Shown in pieces: positions 26,701-34,332 of a stretch of 64,000 nucleotides of DNA. Below the pieces are notes generated by a model, which had not been told where the DNA came from, searched no databases, and was given only the letters and a program-made list of their open reading frames with translations. Position 1 is the first letter of the stretch, and the number at the start of each line of letters is the position of its first letter. The translations under genes and the position numbers were made by a program. Source of the DNA: Marinibacterium profundimaris (GTDB taxonomy: Bacteria; Pseudomonadota; Alphaproteobacteria; Rhodobacterales; Rhodobacteraceae); the NCBI RefSeq assembly GCF_002210095.1, contig NZ_AQQR01000013.1, positions 44,789-108,788 of the forward strand, given 5' to 3'.

Positions 26701-29700
26701 CTATCCGGACATGGCGGTGCGCTTCTTCACACAGTTCGTGCCCGAGCGGAACCAGATCCAGATCTACACGCAGCCGCGTGACAGCTCGGAGCCCTGGACC
26801 CTGCGGGCCGACGGTGTCGTGCGCCAGAACATGATCGACCCGAAGACCGATTATGTCCTGCACACCAAGGACAACCCGGACTCCGTCGGCGTCGAACTGG
26901 AAGTCCTGTACCAGACCACGTCCGAAGACGGCGTGATCAACTACGGCCCGGCCTTCCAGACGGTGCGTGACCTCTGGGCCCACGACGTGGGGGCCGGTGC
27001 ACAGGTTTCGCTGGATTCGCAGTGCGAGCATCACTTCGACCGCTACGAGGTTCACCCCTCGCTGCTCGATGCCTGCCTGCAGATCTCGGATCCGCGCATG
27101 ATCAAGGAAACCCTGTCGGTTCCGGAAGAGGACCGCACGGGCAAGTACGAAAGCTTCATGCCGGTTGGCGCGACCCGCCTGCGGATGCACCGCAAGCTGC
27201 CGCGTGAATTCAGGGTCTACGCGTTCCAGCGTCCGCGCATCGACGCGCTGACCGCCTGCACCGACTTCGTCGTCGTCGACATGGACGGCAACGTGGTCCT
27301 GGAAATGAAGGGCCTGCTGAACCGCTCGCTCATGGGCTCGCAGCAGCAGGAGCACCCGGAAGGCTTCGCACCGCATTACGCGATCGAGGAATTCTCGGAC
27401 TACAAGGTGGCAACGCCCGAAGCGGACGCCGAAGCCGGCACCTGGCTGGTGCTGGCCGAGGAAGGCACCGCCGGTGAAGAGCTGGCGAAAGGCCTGGAAG
27501 CCCGTGGCGCCGAGGTCATCATGATGTCGCGCGACGAGGTCGATCCGTCGGCCGAGGAAATGCGCGAGGACTTCGCCGACCGCATCTCCGAGCTGATGGA
27601 AGACGAGGAGAAGGGCCTGACCGGTGTGGTCTATGCCTGGAGTCTTGCCCAGGAGCCGATCACCGAGGACACGCCGGCCGAAACCGTCGCCAAGATGGTG
27701 GCCGACGACACCCGCGCGGTCATCGCGCTGGGCTCGTCCTTCGACGAACTGCGCCACGGCGAAAGCCTGCCGCGCGTCGTCCTGGTGACCCGCAACGCCC
27801 GCTCGGCCCCTGACGGGGACAGCATGGCGGTGGACGGCCTGACCCAGGCGCCGCTGTCGACGCTGCTGCGGACCGTGGCCAACGAGGTTGCCGAAATCGA
27901 CATGATGCAGATCGATGTCGACAACGCGCAGCTGGAAGCGATGGATACCCTGCTCGACGCGATCCTGGCCCCCTCGGCCGAGACCGAAGTCGTGCTGCGC
28001 AAGGACGGTGCCTTCGTGCCGCGTCTGAACCGCGTCTGGGATCACGAGCTGGAACAGCAGGACCTCTACATTCCGAAGGACAACACCGACCGGAACTTCT
28101 TTGTCACGATGAACAACCCCGGGGTTATCGATAACCTCGAGCTGATCGAATGTGGCTTCGATGCTCTGGACCCGGACGAGGTCCGCGTGCAGGTGAAGGC
28201 CGTCGGCCTGAACTTCCGCGATGTCATGGCCGTCACCGGCCTGCTGCCGAAAGAAGCCGAAGGCGAACCCGCCTGGACCAACCTCGGCCTCGAATTCGGT
28301 GGCGTGATCACCGAGCTCGGCTCCAACGTGACCGAGTTCAAGGTCGGCGACCGTGTCATGGGCATGGGCAAGCGCTGCCTGCAGCGGTTCCTGAAAACCA
28401 CCAAGCTGGCGCTTTCGCACATCCCCGAACACATCTCGTTCGAGGAAGCCTCGACCATCCCGTCCGCCTTCGCGACGGCGCATTACGCGCTGAACCGGAC
28501 CGGCCGGATGGCCAAGGGTGAGAGGGTCTTCATCCATGTGGCAACCGGCGGTGTCGGCACCGCGGCCGTTCAGATGGCCAAGAACGTCGGCGCCGAGATC
28601 TTCGCAACTGCGGGCAACGATGAAAAGCGCGCGCTGCTGAAGGAATGGGGTGTCCACCACATCATGAACTCGCGCGATCTCAAGTGGGCCGACCAGGTCA
28701 TGGAGATCACCGACGGCAAGGGTGTGGACGTTCTGCTGAACTCGCTGCCGGGTGCCTATATCGAGAAAGGCCTCGAGGTCATGTCGCCCTATGGCCGCTA
28801 CCTCGAGATCGGCAAGCGTGACGTCTACGCGGACAGCTCGATCGGCATGAAGGCCCTGCGCAAGAACATCTCGGTCTCGGTCCTCGACCTTGCCGCGATG
28901 GGCGTGGAACGTCCCGATCTTCTGGGCTCGATGTTCCAGGAGCTGACGGAAGCCTTCGTCAAGCGCGAGCTGGAGCCGCTTCCGCTGGTGTCCTTCCCGG
29001 TCAGCCAGGTCGCGGATTCGATCCGGTTCATGTCTCAGGCCAAGCACGTCGGCAAGGTTGTCGTCACCTTCGACGAGGACGAATTCGTCGTGAAGGCCGA
29101 CCGCGAGCGTGAAGTGAAGATGGACCCGCAGGGCTCCTACCTGATCACCGGCGGCAACGGCGGCTTCGGTCTGTCGATCGCACAATGGATGAGCGCCAAC
29201 GGCGCCGGCAAACTGGTCCTGGCCTCGCGCTCGGGCAAGGTCGGCGAAGAGGAGCAGGTCCGCGTCGACAAGATCAAGGAGCAGGGCACCGAGGTCGAGA
29301 TCATCTCGCTGGACATTACCAACGAGGACGAGACCGCGGACGCCATTGCGCGCCTCTTCGCGGATGAAAAGCCGCTGAAGGGCGTCATGCACGCCGCGGC
29401 CGTGATCAAGGACGGCTTCATCAACCAGCTGAACGACGAGATGATCGACTCGGTCGTCTATCCGAAGGTGGCTGGCGGCTGGGCTCTTGAGAAGGCCTTT
29501 GCGAAGGCCGGCAAACAGCCGGAATTCGTGATCTCCTTCTCGTCCATCGCGGCAACCACCGGTTCGCCGGGTCAGGCCAACTATGTGGCGGCCAACGGCT
29601 TTCTTGATGCGCTTGCAGCCTACCGCAAGAAACACAAGGACGCGGGCGGGTCGATCAACTGGGGTGCCATCGCGGCCACCGGTATCGTCGGCCGGAACGA

Positions 29701-31516
29701 GGATCTGAAGAACTACCTGGAAAGCATGGGCCTCATGGGGCTCGAGGAGCACGAGACGCCGGACGGCATCAAGACGCTCCTGCGGACCAGCGCTCCGAAT
29801 ATCTTCTACGCCAACGCCGACTGGCAGCAGATGGCCCGGACCAACGCAAAGATGGGCTCGATCCCGCGCGTCTCCGGCATGCTGAAGAAGAAGGACGAGA
29901 AATCCTCGGAGGTGCGCGAGCGTCTTCTGCAGCTCGACAGCGAACAGCGCATCGTGGAGCTGACGGAATTCGTGAAGGGCGAGATCGGCAACGTGCTGAA
30001 GATCGACCCCGACACGATCAACCCCGAGAACGCGATGAACGAGCTTGGCCTCGACTCGCTCTCCTCGTTCGAGCTGAAGATGCGCATCGAAACCGGCCTG
30101 GGTCTGGCCCTGCAGGCGGCGAAGTTCCTGCAGGCGCCCACGATCCTGGAACTGGTGGACGTGCTCGGCGTGGAACTGGACAAGGCAAAGGCGGAAATGG
30201 AAGCCGCCCTGCTGGCCGGTGACATCGTCGACGACGGCGAAAGCAGCAGCGCCTACTACGGCGAAGAGCTTCTGCTGAACGACCGCGGCACGCAGCTTCT
30301 GTCCGAAGCCACCGCCCCGATGACGACCGACAGTGCCCGTGAAGCGCTGGAGCATCGCATCGTGGTCGAGGTCACCCCGGCGGTCGACGCCGAGGCCCTC
30401 GCCAAGGCGGCCGAGACGGTCAGCGGGCGTCATCCGATGCTCAAGACCAGGTTCTCGAACGGCAAGGTCAGCTTCGACGGCGAAGGCCTCAAGCTGGTCC
30501 AGCTCGACACTCTGGATCCGTTCCAGGTGAAGGCGGTCGACGTGTCGGAAGGCACCGTCGCCTGCCTGACCATGGCGCCTGCAAGCGAGGACGCGACCCG
30601 TCTGATGCTGCAGATCCAGAGCGGTGTGGCCAATCGTGCCTCGGCCTACCTGGTGATGGACGAGCTGATGAAGTGCCTGAGCGGCGCGGAGCTGGCCGAC
30701 CCGATGGCAGAGAAGGACCTGGGCGTCGAAATGCGCCGCGGTATCTTCGATCCGGAGGACTCGACCAACGCCAACGACCAGTCGTTCTGGAGCTACGCTG
30801 TCTCCGGCAAGGCGCCGGCCATCGAGTTCAAGGAACGGGCGCGTGCGGTTTCGATCGCCGCCCTGGGCCGCGATCACGGTGTGGCAGCCGAATGGCAGGG
30901 GGACATCCCCGGCAATTCGCTGACCGAGGCGGACTTCACCATCGCTCTGGCAGAGGCCCTGACCGAAGCGACCGGCCACAAGGGCGGCGTCCTGCTGACC
31001 CGCGAGACCGATCGTTCCGCGCGCCTGGCCGATGCCAATGTGGTGGCCCCGCTTGCCGACGATCAGCCGCTCTTCGTGCCGATGGACACCACGGCAGAGG
31101 TTCAGCGCAACCATGTCGAACGGATCCTGGCCGCGGCCGAGAGCCACGACAGCGTCGACCTCTACACGCTGCGCAAGGAGCTGGCGGACCAGTTCGAGAA
31201 ATCCGGGGCGGCTCCGTTCCAGATCTCGTACCGCTTCGCACCCGAGCTCAGCGCGCTCGAGGCGGCCCTGGTGGCAGGTCCGGTCAGCATGGGCGACATG
31301 ACGATCCATGCCGAGGCCAACGGCCGCACCGGCATCGCCAGCGACGTGGAGATCATCCTGCGCAAGTCGGATGACGCGTCGCTCCTGCTGATGCGGGTCG
31401 ACAGCGACGTGGTCACCCCGAACGACGCTCAGCGCCTGATGCAGGCCCTGGCCAAGCGTCTCGGGATCACCTCGATCACGTCGCCCTACGACAATCAGCT
31501 CGAGGTTGCTGAATGA
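23756..31516 (+). CDS. Fully reducing single-module type I polyketide synthase with fused degenerate condensation-like domain
   Basis: 2586 residues, cytoplasmic. Domains in order: KS (about 12-430; Cys183 in DTACSSS, His318 in EAHGTGT, His357 in KPNIGHLE); AT (about 548-850; Ser642 in GHSIGE, His744 in DTAWHSYQ); DH (about 905-1200; His938 in GDHRLQAECVFPG, Asp1105 in HPSLLDACLQ); a structural psi-KR stretch (about 1215-1440); ER (about 1450-1770; HVATGGVGTAAVQ); KR (about 1790-1990; ITGGNGGFG, Tyr1943 in GQANYVAANGF); ACP (Ser2101 in GLDSLSSFE); then about 415 residues resembling an NRPS condensation domain without HHxxxDG. All reductive domains look intact, so an iterative enzyme making a saturated chain is the likely reading. 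There is no thioesterase. The gene overlaps the next by ATGA. Confidence 0.95.
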   Translation: MLDSTNVENSSKKIAVVGIACRLPGSVTGPDSYWDLMIEKRCGIREVPSDRWDVENFYDSDPNAIARSQTKWAGFLDDVRSFDPSFFGLSPREATSMDPQQRNTLMTSYEAIEDSGIPWEEFQKSRTGVFVGVQSVDYREIQEKSRAGFDAYGGTAIAHCIISNRVSHRLNLNGPSYSVDTACSSSLTALNQAILNLRNNQADYCLVTGVNFMLSPTTFVVFSKAGMLSPTGTLRTFDADANGFVRGEGIGTVVLKPYDRAVADGDRIYAVIEESWANQDGYTSTITAPNQDSQIKMMQSLMQGAGVGPNEIGYVEAHGTGTPIGDPIEAGAIGRVIGQPKTNGKLLIGSVKPNIGHLESGAGVNGLIKLALAIHKGKVPPQIGFGAPNPRIPLDALNMEIPLEATDFPEVDGIRRGIVNSFGFGGANASALLATAPDRPVEGVYRKPAPVAAEEAPRIFPISARNEAVVKDVAAKLAASLREGKLADTDLGNVAAALATNRTHHAYRAAIVAKDKDELLKGLDFVASTDADAEDPGNVFRGQAAADKKVAFMYAGQGSQWWGMARQLMEDNDAFRTAVQEYDEQFVKSAGWSIMEELLKDEADSNIDDTTVTQPALFAIQHGLVAVWKSWGVEPDMVVGHSIGEACAAYTAGGLTLAGAANFLSKRGAIRDQLGQKGAMAAVGLDPEDIEPLLPEKINIAAVNGPGSTTISGDYDTLHEFVAQFEKDHPNTFIRTLKVDTAWHSYQLEAGESWFRKEVSDIDWSVPTTPWISTVTGKPETRFDIDYGWRNLRQAVLFKNGIDTALRMGANVFLEMGPHTTLSSPAVSTASDFGAKVDVINSLNRKQNDHLSMAQAAARLFCTGVKLDWTALNGEPDSFVDLPLYPWALEELWQDNNEWRSIMFPENVGPLLGAKVEGAKNQWFGEVTLNAYPWIGDHRLQAECVFPGAGYMDIMMEAGRFMFGEEGAIEIANLTIHEALFIYPDMAVRFFTQFVPERNQIQIYTQPRDSSEPWTLRADGVVRQNMIDPKTDYVLHTKDNPDSVGVELEVLYQTTSEDGVINYGPAFQTVRDLWAHDVGAGAQVSLDSQCEHHFDRYEVHPSLLDACLQISDPRMIKETLSVPEEDRTGKYESFMPVGATRLRMHRKLPREFRVYAFQRPRIDALTACTDFVVVDMDGNVVLEMKGLLNRSLMGSQQQEHPEGFAPHYAIEEFSDYKVATPEADAEAGTWLVLAEEGTAGEELAKGLEARGAEVIMMSRDEVDPSAEEMREDFADRISELMEDEEKGLTGVVYAWSLAQEPITEDTPAETVAKMVADDTRAVIALGSSFDELRHGESLPRVVLVTRNARSAPDGDSMAVDGLTQAPLSTLLRTVANEVAEIDMMQIDVDNAQLEAMDTLLDAILAPSAETEVVLRKDGAFVPRLNRVWDHELEQQDLYIPKDNTDRNFFVTMNNPGVIDNLELIECGFDALDPDEVRVQVKAVGLNFRDVMAVTGLLPKEAEGEPAWTNLGLEFGGVITELGSNVTEFKVGDRVMGMGKRCLQRFLKTTKLALSHIPEHISFEEASTIPSAFATAHYALNRTGRMAKGERVFIHVATGGVGTAAVQMAKNVGAEIFATAGNDEKRALLKEWGVHHIMNSRDLKWADQVMEITDGKGVDVLLNSLPGAYIEKGLEVMSPYGRYLEIGKRDVYADSSIGMKALRKNISVSVLDLAAMGVERPDLLGSMFQELTEAFVKRELEPLPLVSFPVSQVADSIRFMSQAKHVGKVVVTFDEDEFVVKADREREVKMDPQGSYLITGGNGGFGLSIAQWMSANGAGKLVLASRSGKVGEEEQVRVDKIKEQGTEVEIISLDITNEDETADAIARLFADEKPLKGVMHAAAVIKDGFINQLNDEMIDSVVYPKVAGGWALEKAFAKAGKQPEFVISFSSIAATTGSPGQANYVAANGFLDALAAYRKKHKDAGGSINWGAIAATGIVGRNEDLKNYLESMGLMGLEEHETPDGIKTLLRTSAPNIFYANADWQQMARTNAKMGSIPRVSGMLKKKDEKSSEVRERLLQLDSEQRIVELTEFVKGEIGNVLKIDPDTINPENAMNELGLDSLSSFELKMRIETGLGLALQAAKFLQAPTILELVDVLGVELDKAKAEMEAALLAGDIVDDGESSSAYYGEELLLNDRGTQLLSEATAPMTTDSAREALEHRIVVEVTPAVDAEALAKAAETVSGRHPMLKTRFSNGKVSFDGEGLKLVQLDTLDPFQVKAVDVSEGTVACLTMAPASEDATRLMLQIQSGVANRASAYLVMDELMKCLSGAELADPMAEKDLGVEMRRGIFDPEDSTNANDQSFWSYAVSGKAPAIEFKERARAVSIAALGRDHGVAAEWQGDIPGNSLTEADFTIALAEALTEATGHKGGVLLTRETDRSARLADANVVAPLADDQPLFVPMDTTAEVQRNHVERILAAAESHDSVDLYTLRKELADQFEKSGAAPFQISYRFAPELSALEAALVAGPVSMGDMTIHAEANGRTGIASDVEIILRKSDDASLLLMRVDSDVVTPNDAQRLMQALAKRLGITSITSPYDNQLEVAE

Positions 31517-32886
31517 TTGGCAGACGCGCCAAAAAAGGAGCGGAGGAGGAATCCTCCGCTTCATTTTCGTTAACGGGTTACCAGAAATTCCTGATCGACC
31601 AGCTCACGCATCCTGACTGCACCGATCTGGCGAAGCAGTTCTTCACGTTGTCCGAGGGCATTCGTATCAGCCCCTCGGGCAGCCCCCGCCGCCTGGAACG
31701 GGCGGTGAAGAAGACGGTCAAGGCACATGACACCCTGCGCGGGGCCTTCGAACAGAGGGACGGCGAATGGGTCATGAAGCTGATCCCGTCCGACGACATC
31801 ACTCTGGACGTGTACGAACACGGGGATGTCTCCAAGGAGGAGATGTACCAGATCGTGTCGGACAGCCAGAACGACACGATGGAGATCACCGGCCCGAAGC
31901 TGTGCGAATTCCGCATGCTGCGGTTCGGCTCGCATGGCGACGTGATCATCATCCGCGTTCACCACGCGATCACAGACGGCTACGGCATGCTGGTGATGAT
32001 CGAGGACCTGGTGCGCAGCGTGCTGAATCTTCCGGGGTCCGGCGCCGCGCTGAGCCATCAGGAATATATCAGCGATCACCACAACAAGCTGCCCCCCTAT
32101 ACCGGCGCGACCGCCGCGTTCTGGGATGGTCTGCTGGCCAATCCGCCGGCGCCGATTCCCTTCGGGCGTTTCGCCAGGGACTTGCCTGTCGGGCCGTGGA
32201 TCAGCGGGCCGCTGCCGCTGCACGAGACCATCGTCACCGTCTCGCGCGAGGATTACGACGCGATCTCGGAAAAGCTGCTCGAGGCCGACGCCAGTTTCTT
32301 TGCGCTGACCATCGCCGCGATCGGCGCAACGATGAAGGACCTTTACGGGACCGAGGACTACATCGGCCGGTTCATCGCCAGCCGCACCTCGGCGCTGCTG
32401 GCGCGGTATTCCGGGTGTGACCTGCAGTACCACTACGTCCGGTCGAAAATCTCGGATGGCGACGACCTGATCGCGCGGGCGGCCGTGGTGCGCAAGCACA
32501 TGGCCGAGGCGGATACCCACCGGTCGATCATGTTCGACGATCCCGACAACGAACTTGGTCACAGGATCAAGGCCGAGGTCGGCGCCGCGCCGCAGGTCTT
32601 CGTGCACAACGTGCTGGCGACCGGCAAGGCCAAGGCGTCGATGATGTCGAAGCTCTTCGAATCGGAAAGCGCCGAAACCTTCAAGGTCGGCCCCGTCGAG
32701 GTGGAGCGCATGCATCTGCCCCGCCGCCCCTTCATGCCCTTCCCGAACGACCTTCGGGTCGACATCCGGACCACCTCCCAGGGATCGAAACTGATCGTCC
32801 GTGGACTTGACGTGGCGTTTGACGCCGACGAGGTGGATACCATTGCGACGAAGATCGTGGAACAAATTCTCAGCGTCCTCGCATAG
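31513..32886 (+). CDS. Free-standing condensation-domain acyltransferase (PapA/C-domain superfamily)
   Basis: 457 residues. The catalytic HHAITDG motif (His150, His151, Asp155, Gly156) is intact, in contrast to the fused domain of the preceding PKS. Other superfamily features: LTGYQKFLIDQL near the N-terminus, a DTLRGAFEQRDGEW acceptor/donor-half stretch, and a late YIGRFIASRTSALL region. Such enzymes move acyl or polyketide chains from an ACP to an alcohol or amine, as PapA proteins do in mycobacteria. Here it probably off-loads the PKS product as an ester or amide. The 4-bp overlap with the PKS supports joint translation. Confidence 0.88.
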   Translation: MIGRRAKKGAEEESSASFSLTGYQKFLIDQLTHPDCTDLAKQFFTLSEGIRISPSGSPRRLERAVKKTVKAHDTLRGAFEQRDGEWVMKLIPSDDITLDVYEHGDVSKEEMYQIVSDSQNDTMEITGPKLCEFRMLRFGSHGDVIIIRVHHAITDGYGMLVMIEDLVRSVLNLPGSGAALSHQEYISDHHNKLPPYTGATAAFWDGLLANPPAPIPFGRFARDLPVGPWISGPLPLHETIVTVSREDYDAISEKLLEADASFFALTIAAIGATMKDLYGTEDYIGRFIASRTSALLARYSGCDLQYHYVRSKISDGDDLIARAAVVRKHMAEADTHRSIMFDDPDNELGHRIKAEVGAAPQVFVHNVLATGKAKASMMSKLFESESAETFKVGPVEVERMHLPRRPFMPFPNDLRVDIRTTSQGSKLIVRGLDVAFDADEVDTIATKIVEQILSVLA

Positions 32887-32928
32887 GGCGCGTTCTGGTA
32901 TCGCAGGGCAGACTTATCGCTGAAGGCT

Positions 32929-32958
32929 CGAGCATCAGGCCCCCGCGGCCGATGCTCG
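32929..32958 (+). other. Strong intercistronic hairpin between acyltransferase and sulfotransferase genes
   Basis: CGAGCATC pairs with GATGCTCG; inside the loop GGCC pairs with GGCC across CCCGC. Only one A is unpaired in the outer stem. No T run follows, so it looks more like an mRNA-processing or stability element than a terminator. Confidence 0.55.
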
Positions 32959-33030
32959 GGGCAAATTTGACGGCTGAGCGGACCGCCTGGGTCCGAACGT
33001 CGGACATGAATTGAACAACGGAGATTTCGC

Positions 33031-34332
33031 ATGACCTCCCCGGCTGACCGCGAAGACAGCGTCGACCCCACAAAGCTCTACGATCCGAACGATCCGCGGT
33101 ACTACGGCTATTCGCGCTACCAGTTCCGCCTGTGGCACGGGATGACGATCTGGGCGTTCCTTAAGCTGCTCAAGGGCAACTGGCGTCACATATCTCCGCA
33201 ACGCTACGGGGTGGTCGTGTCGGTGTTCCTGCTGACCGCGCCGACGCACAGCATCCTCGCCCTTCTGGTGAAGCTGTTCTATCGCAAGCGGATCAAGGAA
33301 ACCCGGTTCAACGGCGATCCGGTCTGCATCCTGGGCTTCATGCGCTCGGGCACGACCTTCCTGAACGAACTGCTTGCCTGCGACGACCGCTTTGCCTCGC
33401 CGGACAACATGCAGTGCATCATGCCGGAAAGCTTCCTGATCGCCGAGAAGCGCCTGCGCAACCATCCTCTCGCGAAGATGGAAAAGCGGCCCATGGACGA
33501 CATGGACATGTCCATGGATGCCCCGCAGGAGGACGAGATCGCCATGCTGACCATGGGCCAGCCCAGCCCCTATGCGCAGATGGCTTTTCCCTCTGCCAAG
33601 GGAAGGTACAGCGATGGCCTGATCATGCAGCGCGATCCGAAGGTGCGCGCGCGCTGGATCAAGGCCTGGGTCTGGTTCCTGCGCAAGGTGCAGTACCGCA
33701 ACCCCGACAAGCAGCTGCTGCTGAAATCGCCCACCCACACGGTGCGCGTCTCGCTCATCCGCGAGGTCTTTCCGCAGTCGAAGTTCATCCACATCACCCG
33801 AAACCCCTACCGGATCCTTCAGTCGAACCTGAAACTGGGCAAGGCGCTGTCCGTGACCCAGGGGTTCGAGGCCAAGGGCATGACCGACGAACAGCTGATC
33901 CACGATCTCAAGGACGGCTTCCCCGCCTTCCACGAGGCGTTCGAGAAGCAGAAGGCCGAGCTGCCCGAGGGGGCGCTGGTGACCGTCAGCTACGAGGATC
34001 TGGTGAAGGACCCGCTGGGCGTGATGCGCAAGATCTACACGACGCTGGATCTTCCCGACATCGAACACGCGCTGCCGGCGATGCAGGCCTACATAGACAG
34101 CCGCAAGAACTACAAGCCGAACAAGTACAAAGAAGACCCCGAAATCGTGAAGATGATCAACGAGAACTGGGACATCTATTTCGACAAGTACGGGTATGAA
34201 AAGCTGCCGGTCGAGGGAGAGGAGCCGCCCGTCAACGAGGCCATCGTGACAGCGGACGGGGAGGCGCCCGGCACGCCTGAAGACGATACGAATTCCGACA
34301 TCAGACAGGTACCCAACGCCTCCAATGGCTGA
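33031..34332 (+). CDS. PAPS-dependent sulfotransferase
   Basis: 433 residues of the sulfotransferase superfamily. The 5'-phosphosulfate loop is GFMRSGTTFLNELLA (Gly102-Thr109), the 3'-phosphate site is ITRNPYRILQSNL (Arg257, Ser265), and LLLKSPTHT lies between them as in this family. A hydrophobic stretch near residues 65-85 (VVVSVFLLTAPTHSILALLV) may associate it with the membrane. It should sulfate a hydroxyl group of the polyketide-derived lipid. The tail of about 45 residues is acidic and probably disordered. It overlaps the transporter gene by 8 bp. Confidence 0.88.
   Translation: MTSPADREDSVDPTKLYDPNDPRYYGYSRYQFRLWHGMTIWAFLKLLKGNWRHISPQRYGVVVSVFLLTAPTHSILALLVKLFYRKRIKETRFNGDPVCILGFMRSGTTFLNELLACDDRFASPDNMQCIMPESFLIAEKRLRNHPLAKMEKRPMDDMDMSMDAPQEDEIAMLTMGQPSPYAQMAFPSAKGRYSDGLIMQRDPKVRARWIKAWVWFLRKVQYRNPDKQLLLKSPTHTVRVSLIREVFPQSKFIHITRNPYRILQSNLKLGKALSVTQGFEAKGMTDEQLIHDLKDGFPAFHEAFEKQKAELPEGALVTVSYEDLVKDPLGVMRKIYTTLDLPDIEHALPAMQAYIDSRKNYKPNKYKEDPEIVKMINENWDIYFDKYGYEKLPVEGEEPPVNEAIVTADGEAPGTPEDDTNSDIRQVPNASNG

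Noticed and set aside
23765..31564. An uninterrupted 2599-residue antisense open frame along the whole PKS gene
   Set aside because: Its translation is rich in His, Arg, Gln, Val and Gly in a pattern expected from the complement of GC-biased codons. No domain motif appears, and every PKS catalytic motif is on the plus strand.
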